Part shown: one piece after another, positions 52,312 through 64,000 of the stretch
Layout: the number at the start of each line of letters is the position of its first letter
How positions within the stretch are numbered: position 1 is the first letter of the stretch
NCBI GenBank assembly: GCA_034620365.1
Contig: JAQGEQ010000277.1
Location: 62,001 to 126,000, forward strand
Direction of reading: 5' to 3'
DNA from: Pegea sp. RAD2-039
Lineage: Eukaryota > Chordata > Thaliacea > Salpida > Salpidae
Length of the DNA: 64,000 nt
The notes under the pieces: model-generated
The model's database searches: none
What the model was told of the DNA's origin: nothing
Seen by the model: only the letters and a program-made list of their open reading frames with translations
Made by a program: the position numbers and the translations under genes

Positions 52312-54841
52312 ATGCAAATGAACAATGATGAATGTCAAATGAAGTTGTTTCCACCAAGTTTCAATCCAAATCAAATATCTGGAAATCCCCTAAATAGTGA
52401 TTGTAGCCGAATAGAACGAAAATGGACAAACACTAGTCAGTATGGTTATAATAACTCAGATGTGATTCCATCACCTCCATTACTTGAACAAAGAGTTGAT
52501 AATTATCAAGATCAGTGGCAAGATCAGATGAACAATCATCAAATCAACAATTCATTCATCCAGGACTACAATCCAAACTCTCAGCTTGTATTCTCATCTA
52601 ACAACTATTCTGATTGGTCCGCTGAGAAAGTGACACCGCAATATGAAGATCAATTCACAGGAGCGAAACAAACTTACATGAGCGGCAACTACAACAACTT
52701 CACGGCCAGATCTCAACTTCATCAAACTGATCAGATGGAATGGTCGAAGTCTACCTTCCCGGATGTGAGATCAAAAGTGTTGACGGGAAATATTCTTCAT
52801 GATTTGAATGAATGTTGGGATATGGAAGGTGAGATTGGAACTGGAAGTTTTGGAGGTTGTGAAGCAAATTGTAGTAATGAAATATCAGCTGGTTTACTTG
52901 ATGATATGGATTTAAGTGATTTAGATAATGCTTGTATGGAACAAATGGAAAAACAATATTATAAAGAAGCTTTGTTAGAAGTTCAATCAGCTTGTGCTGT
53001 TCTAAATATTTCACCAGGTTTGTTGATAATTTATCAAAAATAAAAGTGAGAAATTTGTGTTAATTAAGAAATAAGATTCCTTCAAAAAATTTCCATAAAA
53101 AAATTAAAAATTTCCAAAATGTAACTTTTTTCGAAACTGAAAATTTGGAGATTTTTTTATGATAAATACAAAATGTAAACACCTTTTACTTTTACTTCTA
53201 CTTTTACTTTTACTTTTACTTTAGCTTCAAATAAAATGATTAATTATATTAGATAAGAGAACAGATAATTGTTGCCAAAAACGTAGCCGCGAAAAATGTT
53301 CAATTTATCAGGTGGCTTCATATAACATTTCACTGTTCCAAATCTTCTACTAATCATCTTGAAATAGACTTCTTCAAGTTGGCCTTCACTTTCTTCGATT
53401 TTACGATTTTTAATTTTTAACATTGAAATTAGTCTTTGTAAATTAAAAATGATTTTCTGCAAGAAAGTTTCAAATATTTGAGGATTTTTTTGATAAAAGT
53501 TTTTTGAATTTGATTCAAATAATCTCAAGAATCAATTTCTCAGATCCTCAACAATGGACTCCTGAAGAATCCCAGAAGTGGATCTCGTGGACCATATATC
53601 ATTGCAATTTGCCTCAAATCGACATTTCGGCTTTTTGCAAACCTGGCCTACAGTTATGTGCTCTCAATGAGAAGCAGATGCATGCTCTAGCGCCTCACTG
53701 TGGTGACATCTTACATGCTAGACTAGATGTTTGGCAAGCTGGTAACTTAAATTTAAATGTTTCAAAATTAAAACTTTCTTTAAATATTTTCATCATTTTC
53801 AGCGTTCAAACGCATGATGCATCCTCGTGATTCTTTGACTGAAATTGGGACACAACCTTCTTTTGGAGAGCAGGATACAACAAATGTCATCAGCAACAAA
53901 CAAAACCAAACTTTCCAAGGTAGGTTCAAACCTAACAGTTTGGAGAAAAGGGTTTTAGAGATGACAAAAATAAACATTTAAAGAAGCTTAGATGGAAAAT
54001 AATATTTCTAAGAATCCGGATAACTTATTTATGTCTGATTGAAGTTGGATTTTAAAATAAAAGATTTTTAATTTCAAAGATTTAATTTTTTGACAATTTA
54101 TTTCATATTTTTCGAAATGTTTTTTGTAACTTTTTGATTCAAATCAGATTTGCAGTTTTTTGAGAAATTTGAAAAAAAATTTGAATCTTTTTTTTCAGAT
54201 GATAAATTTCTGAAAACAAAATCTAAATCAAAATCTAAAGTTCGTCGTAATGAAGAAAAAACAATTCATCTTTGGAAGTTTCTGATTCAGTTGCTACAGC
54301 AACCAAGGAACCATCAACGCGCCGTTCGATGGTTGAACCAAGAACAAGGTGACATCTTCATCTTCTTCAAATGTTGAAATAATAAAAGAACAAACTTTTG
54401 AATAAATTTATTTAAAGTTTCAAAAGATTTTCAAAACTTCAGTTTATTCTCAAAAATAATAAAATTCTAATTGAGAATTGAGTTTTTCAACTTTTTCTAA
54501 AGTTTCATTTCAGACTTCTGTCTTTAGTTTAAAGTTTTAATAATTTGATTATTTCTTATTTTTTGAATCAATAAAAATAAAAGTTTTTTTTGAAATAATT
54601 CATTTATTTCTGAAATCTCGTAAAATATTCGAATCATTTAAAAAGTTGTTGATTTTTAGGTGTTTTCAAAATTGAGGATTCTGAAGAGTTAGCTCGATTG
54701 TGGGGAATCCGGAAAAACCGTCCGGCGATGAATTATGATAAACTGAGTAGATCAATAAGACAATATTACAAGAAAGGAATTATCAGAAAGACTGAGATTA
54801 CAAGGAGACTTGTCTACCAATTTGTGCTTCCAATAATTTAA
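52312..54841 (+). CDS. SPDEF: ETS transcription factor SPDEF (PDEF)
   Basis: 450 residues from five exons: 52312-53017, 53544-53741, 53803-53919, 54199-54348 and 54660-54841. The N-terminal 235 residues are Asn/Gln/Ser-rich with an acidic stretch ([12 protein letters not shown]), probably a transactivation region. Residues 237-301 form a pointed (PNT/SAM) domain: [13 protein letters not shown], then a GLQLCALNE segment and [10 protein letters not shown] linker with a KSKSKSK basic run precedes the ETS domain, [11 protein letters not shown] to the C-terminus. The recognition helix [16 protein letters not shown] and the preceding [15 protein letters not shown] are essentially the SPDEF-specific sequence, not ELF/EHF or ETS1-like, so subfamily assignment is firm. 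The protein ends right after the ETS domain (YQFVLPII), as in human SPDEF. In mammals it controls secretory/goblet cell fate; the role here is inferred only by homology. Confidence 0.96.
53183..53222. repeat. Microsatellite in SPDEF intron 1
   Basis: About six to seven copies of CTTTTA, one changed to CTTCTA. The rest of the intron (53018-53543) has no other feature. Confidence 0.85.
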
Positions 54842-56870
54842 ACTTCAAATTCTCTTTTTGTTGATTGTTTGGTTTGTTATTTACGAGATAGTTAGAATCA
54901 TTTCACTTTACTACAGATAAATTTGAAAATTGATAAATCATAAAATAAGATTTAAGTCACAACTTTTTGTGGTAACAAAGTGCCAGCACTGAGATACTTT
55001 TCAGCAAGATTTGATAATTGATGAGCTCGGCTTCTGAATCTGTCATCTTTTCATGTTTCTACATCTGTCAACAAACTACTTTTTTGGCTTCTTCTTTTTT
55101 TCGCTCGATTTTTTTGAGTTTAATTTTTATTCTGAACACTTTGAATAAGCTTGCATGTTTTACCGGTACTAAATGTAAAATATAGATTTTGTTGTTCTTC
55201 AAACTATCAAATACAAATTGTTTTTTCTCTTTTACTCTTGAAATATGTTATAAGTGTCTCTTTATAGATTTAGTTTTAACGAGGTGTTTTACTGTGTTTA
55301 CTCAGAATTGTTTTTAAAAGTTTTAAAAACTTTTTTTAAGCTGAAAGTTGAACAAAAAAATGTAAATTTTGAGTTTATTTGATAAGTTTTGAAAATTGTT
55401 AAATTTCTATCTTACACTTTATAAATTTTAAATCATCAAAACAAAAGAAATTGTTCCTTGTTACTTTGACACTTATCTTGAAATTTACTTTTAAATATTT
55501 TTCACTTATTAAGTTTTTCTCTTACTTCAGAAAATCTTTTAAATATCTTCAGCTAATAATCAAACTTACCTCTAAAATTGCTTTCAGACTTTAGAATTAA
55601 AGTCGAATATTTATTTATTTCAATTCTTTTTCATATCAAACATAAACTAATATTTGATTTAAAAATTTAAGAAAAAGTTTTTCTCTTGTTTACAAAATCA
55701 CCTTTTTTTCAATTTGACAAATTTTTTTTCTAATTCTCTTCATTATCATCGTGAAAGAATTTTAATTTTTAAATCAATAGAAGAAATTGTTGAGTAAAAT
55801 TAAAATAAACTTTTTAAAGTATCAACTACTTAAAAGGATTTGAACAACTTTGAATATTTAGTTTCTTCTTCTTTGAAAGGTTATTATAAACCAAATTCTT
55901 TCCAATTGTTTGCAATTCTTGTTAAAATATTTGTGCAATAATTCCTCTGATTAAATTATTCAGTAGAATCTTTTATGAGCAATTTGTAGTACTTTGTAAT
56001 TGTTGTCAGCTGTGCTTTTTAGCAATTCAAAATATCAACTTTTTTTGCTTTCATTTTTGTTGTATCAAAATGTTTACTTAAAAAAATGTTGATTATTTTC
56101 AAAATCTTTTTATTGTTTACAGTAAAATGGAATAATTTTGTTGTAAGTTTATTTTCAAATATTTGTAATGTATTTTTGTCAAATCGTATAAAATAAAATT
56201 TTAGAAAATGAAATATTCTTTTAAAGTGTTTTTGTTGATAAAATTTAATTGATTATTTCTTAATTAGATATTTAGTAGATTATTTTATATTTTTGTAAAA
56301 TTATTAAGTATTTATTAAATTAATAAAAAAAAATTATAAGATGATGTTTCAAATAATTTCTAAAACCAAAAGTTAAATAATTTATATTTTTAACGATATA
56401 TTCAGATATTTATTTAGATTTAAACTAATTCTTTACAATTGAAAATTATTTAATAAAAATTTAATTCACAAATTGTTGTTGATTATTTTCATAATTCTTA
56501 TTTCATAGAATTCCTTAAAATATTCATTTTCAGATTTCTAATAATAAATAGTTTAATCAAGCACTAGCAAATCATAAATAAAAGAAAATAAAAAAGTACA
56601 AGAAGTTTAGTTTTGCGGATAATTTAGTTTAATATTTTCTAAATTAATTTCAATAAAAACATTTCAAAATTTTAAACTTCTATTTATTCATATTTCAGCA
56701 GAATATAAATTTCAAAACTTTAAAGTTTTCTTTTAAGCTTCTAATATGATAAATACAAGTTTTGAAATATCTAAAAGGTTTTAAATAAGTTAATTGAGGC
56801 AAAATTAGTTAAGAAATTATAGATTTGTTATTTTATTACAACATAAAACCAAATTTAGAATTTTAGCTGC
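54842..56870. other. Intergenic DNA 3' of SPDEF
   Basis: AT-rich, T-runs frequent, no gene seen. AATAAA at about 56190 is far from the SPDEF stop and of uncertain use. Confidence 0.45.
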
Positions 56871-56879
56871 TTCAGAAAC

Positions 56880-57330
56880 TTCTCTTCTTCAGTTGTTTGC
56901 GGAGTTGAGAGTGTCATTCGGAGCGATATCTTCCAAGTATTGATGTTATTTCATATCGCGCTTTCAAGTATCTTTGAAACGTAGACAGGGACGGCCGATG
57001 TTACGTTTAGTAGCTCCTCATACAACAGATGTTTTGGGGTCCGTCCGTCATCCATTCGACGGAGGTGTCCGAGCCAGCAAAGCCTTTGTTGTTTAGTATT
57101 CTGTACATTGTTGACAAACCATTGCGCTTGTTTGAGATTTTTCTGGTAATGAAAGCAAATAAGAGTTTAGTAGTCGTTAGTACGGAACACGACAGCAAAC
57201 GTCTCCGCAAATACACCAAAAAAGTAACCCGAGTCAGTGTATACGGGATACTTATCGTTTGTAAGTTTGGATTTGTAATCATTTAATTTGATTGAGTTTT
57301 TCAAAATCAATTTGTAGCCAAAGTTAAGAT
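56880..57330 (-). mobile_element. LINE reverse-transcriptase C-terminal fragment
   Basis: The minus strand reads, across frame shifts, AETFAVVFRTNDY and FHYQKNLK. These match the SETW-cvyR-x-LxxFHxRxLR region of LINE ORF2. Next is QQRLCWLGHLRRMDDGRTPK with HLLYEEL (the RLRWLGHVxRMDDxRIPK block), then RNIGRPCLRFKD and INTWK. Order and spacing are those of an RTE/CR1-type LINE C-terminus. Stops and shifts are present, and no upstream RT core is found. It differs from the LINE at 6-10 kb. Confidence 0.75.
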
Positions 57331-58980
57331 TACGAAGATATTTCATTTTTGTAACAACTTTCATTTTATTCTTTTTTAGTTTTTCACTTCTTTAATATTC
57401 ATTACTTTTTGGCTTTTATTTCTTAGCTGTTTATCAAAGTTTAAAAGTTTATTAATTATTTTAATTATCAAACTTTTTATAACAATAAACCTTTTGGATT
57501 AATGTTTTTATTAATTTTAGCTAACGACTTTTAGCGTTTTTATCAAGTTGTTGAAATTACCATAGAATCATTTTTAAGATTTAAATTTGTTTAATATTTC
57601 CAGCTTTGTTTTTGTTGTTTGTAAATTTCAAATTCTGATCAAATTAGTGAAACAATTAGTTATGCGTTATTGGGGAAGTCCCTTTAATAAGCTAATAACA
57701 AACTTCTGAAAAAATTCAAAGAAAACAAAAATTTAAAAATGCCACGTAAAAGTTGATATAACTCTTCAATCTTAATTATCTTTTTACATCATTAATTTGT
57801 AATCATAACTATTCAGTTAAAATTTTAATAAAAGGTTTTTCTACCTTAAATTTTGTTTTTAACTTGTTTTACTTTTGTCTTTTTTGAATAAATCCATTAA
57901 TTTTGATATTTGTGAATTTTATATTAAACTTTTTAAACTAGATTTATAATTTTTATCAAATTTGAGTTTGAAACTACAAAATTATTAAAGTTTTTTTTAT
58001 ATTAATAGTATAAATAAAATAGTTTTAACTTTGCTTTTAATTTATCTTAAAGATAATATTAATAAATAAACAAATCAATTAACTTACTTATTTTGTTTTT
58101 TGTATTTTTAGTCTAATATTCAATTTTTATTTATTGATAATAAATTTCGAATTAATTAATTTCCAAAAAGTTTTTTTTTCAGTTTTCTTTCTAAATTCAA
58201 CTTTATTTCATTTTTGGTTTTCTCAAGAAACAAAATTCTTATTTTGAAAATTAGATGAATTTCAGGAACCCAGAAATCCATCAAAAAAAATTTGTTTAAA
58301 AAATCAGGTTTAGAATTTGGAAATATTTAACTTTCTGTTTTCTTGAAAGAAACGATTTTGGTTCATTCTTTGAATTCTTGTCAGCAAATTTGAAAAAAAT
58401 CAAAATTCATACTTTTATAAGAAAGTTTTTTATTTAAAAATAATTTTTTAAAGTATTTTATGATAAAAAATTCCATCAGAAAATAATTATGAAATTTTAA
58501 TTTTGTAATTTTTTTACATTTTCTTTTTACTTTCATCATTTTTTTTTTTGAAAAATTTTGTTTTAATTTTCAATTTTTAGGTTAAAATAAATATTAAAGT
58601 TTAACTTTTTCATTTGAATCATATTTCTGTCTAATAATTTCTTTATGTTAATTATCTTAATCTTTTTATTTAAATGAATAAAAGTAATTTTTAAGAATAT
58701 TATTAAAAAATTATAAAATATTCATTTTTATTTCTAAACTATGACTGGATTATTTATTAAATGATATTTTTATTACTTTAACAAATTTATTTTATTTACC
58801 TATAGATAAACATTAATAAGATTTATAAATAAAGTTTGTTTGAAAATAATAAATATAAATTTTAGAATTGATTTCATTCATAAAATAATTTGATTTTATA
58901 GATTTTCAAAATGTAAAAGTCGTCAAATTATTAGATAAACTTTATGGTCTATTATAATAGAATAAAACTGAAGTTAACAG
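57331..58980. other. Upstream region of the FAPP2 gene
   Basis: Extremely AT-rich, with long T and A runs. No gene seen. The start codon at 58981 is the first base of exon 1 that fits the family's short N-terminus. Confidence 0.45.
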
Positions 58981-61900
58981 ATGGTCTCATATGAAACAGA
59001 AAAAGAAGGTTTAGTCCACAAGTGGACCAATTATTGGACAGGTAGATAAACCCTTGTCCACTATTTGATGGACAAATTGTTTTGTAACAGGTTGGCAACC
59101 ACGATGGCTTGTCTTAAGTAAAGGAATTCTTTCATATTATAATAATGCTGATGAAGTTAATAAAGGGTGTAGAGCATCTCTAAAACTATCAGCTTGTGAT
59201 ATCATAGGTGGTTCTTTTTTGAACTTTTAACAAATTCTAATAAATTGTTGAAAATTTGCAGCTTATCCTTCAGATCACTCTCGACTTGATGTAGTTGTAA
59301 AAGATGAACAACGTTGGTATCTAAAAACCAGTCACAAAACTGAGAGACAAGCTTGGTTAATTGCTATGGGGTCTTCAAAAGCAACAACAAGTGAAAGATG
59401 TTCTAAAGAACCAGGTCATAGATGCAGGAAGTTTGTTGCTTAAAACTTTTAAATCTTTAATTAATTTCAGTGATTAATGATTTGAAAAAAGCGATGAATG
59501 AAATGAAATTATTTTGTGATGTTTTGATGCAACAAACTACAAAAGTAAAAGAAGAATCTCAAAAAAAACATCCAGACTCAGAAGTTTGTTGATAATTATC
59601 CAATAATTTGAATTTATCGACATTTTTTTTCAGGTTTTATCTGAAACATCTTCTTTACTTTCTACAACTTGTGATACTTTTATCACATCGATTGAAACTT
59701 GTCTGGATCTTGCTGAAAGTTCCATCTCATCTTCATCTTTAAATCTCTTCCCAAATGATCATTCTACATTTGCAGTCCCAAAACTCAATATTCAGAAGTC
59801 TCGTCGAAAGGTTGAAATATTTAATTTTTTTACTTCTTCTGCTTCTAAAGAAGTTTCAATTATTAGTTTTTCATTTAATTCAAATTTATTTATTATTTGC
59901 CACAAAATTATTAAAGTTTCAATTTTTTACTTCAATTTCTTTCTGGATCAGATTTTGTGTCTTGAAACGTTTTAAGTGAGTTACAAAAAAAGAATTAAAA
60001 TAAAAAAATTTAATTTTTTTCAATTCTGAGAATAATTTAATAAAAAAGTTTCAATTTTAAAAGATTGCTGAGAAATTTGAAACTTTTTCAATTTTTCAAG
60101 TTTTCTTCTTCTTGGTCTTCTTCTTTTTGATCTTCTTCTTCTTGATCTTCTTCTTGATCTTCTTCTTCTTGATCTTCTTCTTCTTGATCTTCTTCTTCTT
60201 GATCTTCTTCTTGATCTTCTTCTTGATCTTCTTCTTCATCTTCTTCTTGATCTTCTTCTTGATCTTCTTCTTCATCTTCTTCTTCATCTTCTTCTTCATC
60301 TTCTTCTTCTTGATCTTCTTCTCTTGATCTTCTTCTTGATCTTCTTCTTCATCTTCTTCTTTTTGATCTTCTTCTTGATCTTCTTCTTCCTGATCTTCTT
60401 CTTGATCTTCTTCTTTTTGATCATCTCATTGATTTACAGAAATCTTCTTTGAGAGCAAATTCTGTGAGCTCTTTAACTTCAAATTCTTCACCAACTTCAC
60501 CAACATTACTGGAATCAAATGAGAACGACAACTTCCCAAAACAATCTTCCAAGACACAAGTATCTTCTTCACATTCTGATCTTCAACAATCTTCTTCTGA
60601 TGTATATGTATTTGCTCCCGATGAAAAGATGTTAACATTCTTTAGTGCGATGCTACACAGGTAACTTCCAAATCTTTCAACTCTTTCTCTTCCCTGAAAC
60701 TTCTTTCAGTTTTTCTGATATTGTTTTGGAGCAAGACGGTGGGATCCCTGCATCTTCATTTCTGGATGCGTGTGAAGGAATTCTTCCTTTCCTCGACACG
60801 ATTGGTTCAAAAACTTTTGCTCCGGTTAAAATGGATTTTTTAGGGAATATTTCGGTAACTTACTCTTCAATATCTCATCTTATTTACATCAATTAAATCG
60901 CAGAAACTGAGAACAAAACAGGATTCGAATCCGGAGGACTTTCTCACTTTACAATCAATTCTTCATCACGAAATTCACAAATCTTCATCTAAGATGAGGA
61001 ACTCTGCGACTGATGCTCTTTTGTGGCTGAAAAGAGGTCTTCGATTCATCCAACAATTTCTGAACAATTTTAAAGATGGTGAAAGAAATCTGACTTTTGC
61101 TCTCAGTAAGTTTTCTTCTTTAAAGACATATTTTATCCTTCTTCTGGATGTTGCGTCAAAATGAAGCTTCATCTTTTAAAAGATGAATTTTAAACAGAAA
61201 CAACTTTTGAATCTTTCATAATCTCTATTGAGAACTTTCTGCCACTAGCGGCAGTAGAGAGTTCGTCTAGCTTGAAGCAATTTGTAGGTAAATGACCTAA
61301 AAAAAAAAAGAAATTAATTAAATTAAAGATAGGAACTTCTTTTAACTTTTACTAATAAGATATTACTTGTAAACTCAAACAACTTCAAATTTATTCTTCA
61401 ATTTCAAATCTTCAAATTTTCTAATCTATTTTTTTCATTTCAAACTCACTAAGGTTTTGATTGATCATCAACGATACAGATTTCGTTCTTTTTGAAGTTT
61501 TTAAAATGACAAAAAATCGGAAAAACTAATTTATTTGATTAATGAACAAAAAAAGAAAAATTTGAATATTTAAATTTTCAAATTTATTTTTCTTGAAATT
61601 TCGAAGTATTTCTTTTTATAAATTCTTCTTTTTTTTTACTTCAACAAAAGTAAGTTTAGTCTTTCATATTTTATTTATACTTTCAAAGTAACTTGTTTCA
61701 GATACATATAAACATTTCCACTTACTCTCTTCAAACACATTTTCAAATTTCTAATTTGCTTTAAACTTTTAAAGACACAAAATTTGATGATTTAAAAAAT
61801 TGTATTCGAGTAGAATGTTTTTAAAAAGTTGTTTAGTACCTTCAAATTTCAACCAGATCACTTTTTTCTTCAACAAATTTACTATACACAGTAAAAGGCT

Positions 61901-62391
61901 GGCAACTGTGAGCGCCTTTTGCGATTATTTAACAAATATTTAACACATATAAAAAGAAAATAATAACATGCCGACAAGAGAACAAATTTTTTGACCAAAA
62001 AGTCTCTTTTACAGATTTTGCTTATTCCAAAACACTCAAGCCCTACCATAGCTGGGTCGTAAAAGGGGTTTTTGCGGTAAGTTGATGACCAGTAAGTGCG
62101 GGACAGGGGGCAAGACACTTGGTCAAACTTGTTTTGTTGTTAGCTTGCTGTGAAAGGGGCTCCTTATCCTGATGACTTCTTGAGAGCTTTAAGTAAAGAT
62201 TGTTCACAAGATGTTCAAGATCCCAAGTAAGCAACAAACACGTGAAAGTAGATGAAACAGATGTTGTTGACAGGTTCGTGGACACTTTGCTGGGAGATAT
62301 TGAACAGTATACCACTGCTATGGAAGTGGTCTTGACCATATTGGACCATTTCTACGAGGAAAATGGACTTGAGAATTCAGCTGTGGTTTGA
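58981..62391 (+). CDS. PLEKHA8: FAPP2-like glycosphingolipid transfer protein
   Basis: 483 residues from 12 exons: 58981-59041, 59091-59207, 59262-59414, 59471-59583, 59634-59810, 60440-60660, 60710-60854, 60904-61105, 62015-62076, 62144-62226 and 62274-62391, with exon 1 holding the ATG (eleven listed junction blocks; the count is eleven if no leader exon exists). The N-terminus is a PH domain of the FAPP type (KWTNYW, GWQPRWLVLSKGILSYY), which binds PI4P and Arf1 at the Golgi. A Ser-rich linker follows, then a GLTP domain from about residue 285. Lipid headgroup residues are present: D323, N327 and K330 in the DFLGNIS-K segment, W370 in LLWLKRG and H408 in PYHSWVVKG. The end ENGLENSAVV matches the family C-terminus. 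Presence of the GLTP domain separates it from PLEKHA3. In mammals it moves glucosylceramide to later Golgi. The last intron is 47 bp. Confidence 0.93.
60103..60432. repeat. TTC-rich compound microsatellite in FAPP2 intron 5
   Basis: Units of 9 and 12 bases (TCTTCTTGA, TCTTCTTCTTGA, with CATCTTCTT variants) over about 330 bp. Period-3 structure leaves frames open on both strands (poly-Phe/Leu on plus, poly-Lys on minus). These are not genes. The array ends within 10 bases of the exon 6 acceptor. Confidence 0.9.
61232..61264. repeat. Small imperfect inverted repeat
   Basis: Arms GAACTTTCTGCC and GGCAGTAGAGAGTTC can pair around a short loop (ACTAGC), with a 3-base bulge. It lies in FAPP2 intron 8 (61106-62014), which is otherwise AT-rich with nothing coding. 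Could be a foldback element end; too short to classify. Confidence 0.4.
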
Positions 62392-62578
62392 CAGTCTTTT
62401 GTCGTTTCATGTGAATACACAAAATGAAAGAAATGTTGTGATTGGTTGAAAAAGACCAGCAGAAGAAGCTAGAAGAACCAGATAGCTGGTTGGTAAGCAA
62501 AAGTTGAAAGATAGGAAGTTGGAAGTTGAAGTGTAGGAAGTTACATGCATGATTCCAACTCGTATTTTATCAGTTGAA
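62392..62578. other. Convergent 3' intergenic gap
   Basis: 187 bp separate the FAPP2 stop and the CACNB stop on the opposite strand. The two 3' UTRs are therefore likely to overlap or be very short. No AATAAA was seen on the plus strand within the gap. Confidence 0.6.
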
Positions 62579-64000
62579 TCAGACGAGGTTTTGTTGATGA
62601 TGATGTTGAGATGGTGATGGACTTCGACTTCGTGATCTTCTAGATGAACGGAAACTTAAATTTCGTTTCAAAGACGAAATGACGTTTAACTGCAACAGAT
62701 CAATTATACATCTCGACATCTATATTTAATTAGCATCTTCGTACTTGTAAGTGTGAACCACTTGAACTATTCCCACTATTCTTTGCCAACAAACTGGCAT
62801 TTGCTCGGTTGTTTTCAGGATGTGTTGCCCTCCAATAAGTCTCCAGATAATCACCTAGATGTTCACATGCATCTTCTAACTTATTTTCATCTAAGATCAC
62901 ATCAAAAAAATCCTAAAAAATTTCTTATAAATTATCAAAAAGTAAAGATGAATAGAAAAAACCTGATTACAAGCAGCTAGTTTTTCAGCAGCAACCATTT
63001 GTACTGTAAGATGTTTCATCTGTGATTTCCCTCTTGTTCTAATTAAACGTTGCAAAACCTGAAAAGACGTTGAAATCGACAAATGACTTCTAGAAGCACT
63101 GATGTGACTTTTTGTGACGATATCTTGATACAAACTACAATTGGAGCCAAACATGTCTTAGCTAACTGTCCAGGATAATTAATTGTATCAGCATCTAGTA
63201 CTATCAGACGCATACTCCGAGCAGAATCAAAAATCCGGTCAATTTCTCGTTGTACTTCAGCTTTAAAACAAATTATTTGAAAGAAATTGGAGTTAATTTT
63301 GAGTCACCAACCAAGACTAGATCTTGCAATTGATTTCTCGATAACTCTTCTGGTTGGATTGTTGAGAACAGATCTTTTACCCAATGAAATATCAGCAGAA
63401 ACACGAAGGATTGAAACTCGACCTTCAAAACGATGTTTGAGATAGTCAAAAATGGCTTTTTGCATCATATCCGTCACCTAAACAACAACCAATCAGAAAG
63501 CAAGTAGCTACAAGTAAACAAAACCAACTTCATATCCTTTCAAAGATGGACCAATCAACACGACTGGTCGCATTGACGGGACAACATCATAGAATGGAAC
63601 AGGTTCCTGTTTCTTGAAAAAAGCTTTTCGTCTTCCACCTTCTTTTATAGTTGCTGATGGTAAAGATGAAGAAGACATTTTTGGGCTGCAAATGAATCAG
63701 TAAAATCAGATTGTTGCTCATCAAGATTACTTTAAAGCGTTTGCTTCTTGATCTTCTTCTTCCTGTTCGTCTCCAGCATCTAACAAAAAAGTTTTGAGAT
63801 AAAAAGAGAGAAGATGAAATCAGTTTCAGTGAAACAGTAGTTGCATGTTTAATGTATGAAAAGATTCAGTAAGATGATATTGATGAAAATTTCATATCTT
63901 ACATGAAGAAGGTGGAGTTGAACGTCGTGAAAAGGTATTTCCATCAATACTAGAAGTTGAAGTCCCACCAGACTTGTTTTTGTAAAATTTTGTTTCTTGA
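62579..64000 (-). CDS. CACNB: Voltage-gated calcium channel beta subunit, 5' partial
   Basis: Cytoplasmic beta subunit that binds the alpha1 interaction domain and controls channel trafficking and gating. Eight exons: 64000-63903, 63779-63731, 63685-63529, 63477-63312, 63260-63109, 63058-62963, 62912-62745 and 62689-62579. The first two encode the HOOK region (RRSTPPSS, then acidic [11 protein letters not shown]). Exons 3-7 encode the guanylate-kinase-like domain with family-diagnostic runs: [75 protein letters not shown] and [16 protein letters not shown], ending YWRATHP. The SH3 domain lies beyond base 64000. The last exon ([11 protein letters not shown], then an [10 protein letters not shown] run and HHH) joins in phase over a 55 bp intron. 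If that intron is retained, translation ends at 62730 instead (VRRC-stop). Confidence 0.95.

Noticed and set aside
52751-53014. 87-codon minus-strand frame in SPDEF exon 1
   Set aside because: Shadow of the plus-strand SPDEF coding exon, which has a clear protein-like composition and joins in phase to the PNT domain.
60096-60327. Poly-Lys/Ile (minus) and poly-Phe/Leu (plus) frames
   Set aside because: Products of the TTC/GAA microsatellite inside FAPP2 intron 5, with no splice signals that would include them.
60917-60940. GGATTCGAATCC resembling a tRNA B box
   Set aside because: It lies in a FAPP2 coding exon and no A box or cloverleaf can be built around it.

Overview
This is an animal nuclear genome window. 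It is very AT-rich and holds metazoan-only gene families built from many GT-AG exons, with introns from about 42 bp to several kb. The families are a BTB-kelch protein, an aminergic GPCR, an EGF/ZP membrane glycoprotein, EFCAB6, the ETS factor SPDEF, the lipid carrier FAPP2/PLEKHA8 and a voltage-gated calcium channel beta subunit. Nothing is bacterial or viral in layout, and there are no operons or CRISPR arrays. SPDEF, an aminergic receptor and CACNB together suggest a bilaterian or other neural animal, but I cannot name the species or phylum. Exon models were built by hand from splice sites and reading phase. In every complete model the spliced exons sum to a whole number of codons.

Layout: 1-1814 (-) 5' part of a kelch-like gene running off the left edge; 4.0-4.8 kb unexplained open frames; 4912-5787 (+) truncated VPS35L-like copy with intact splicing; 5998-6080 (-) orphan exon; 6.35-8.45 kb (-) degenerate CR1/jockey-like LINE, followed by a Ty3/gypsy gag relic and an inverted second LINE 3' end at 9.6-10 kb; about 12 kb of AT-rich DNA with no convincing gene; 22.1-32.3 kb (+) aminergic GPCR in six exons; 33.2-38.6 kb (-) EGF/ZP protein in 19 exons, one intron carrying a 29-unit minisatellite; 40.5-41.6 kb (-) gypsy gag relic; 43.6-48.6 kb (+) EFCAB6 in 16 exons; 50.3-51.1 kb (+) weak candidate small gene; 52.3-54.8 kb (+) SPDEF; 56.9-57.3 kb (-) LINE C-terminal fragment; 59.0-62.4 kb (+) FAPP2/PLEKHA8 in 12 exons; 62.6-64.0 kb (-) CACNB 3' part, convergent with FAPP2 and running off the right edge.

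The genes are independent eukaryotic loci, not a pathway cluster. The observations most worth a second look are RFX-type X-box motifs upstream of EFCAB6 and of the GPCR, the truncated VPS35L copy whose frame and splice sites survive, the minisatellite that grows out of a functional 5' splice site, a GC-AG intron, and an S/R- and His-rich terminal exon of the calcium channel beta subunit. I found no convincing previously undescribed multi-gene system.
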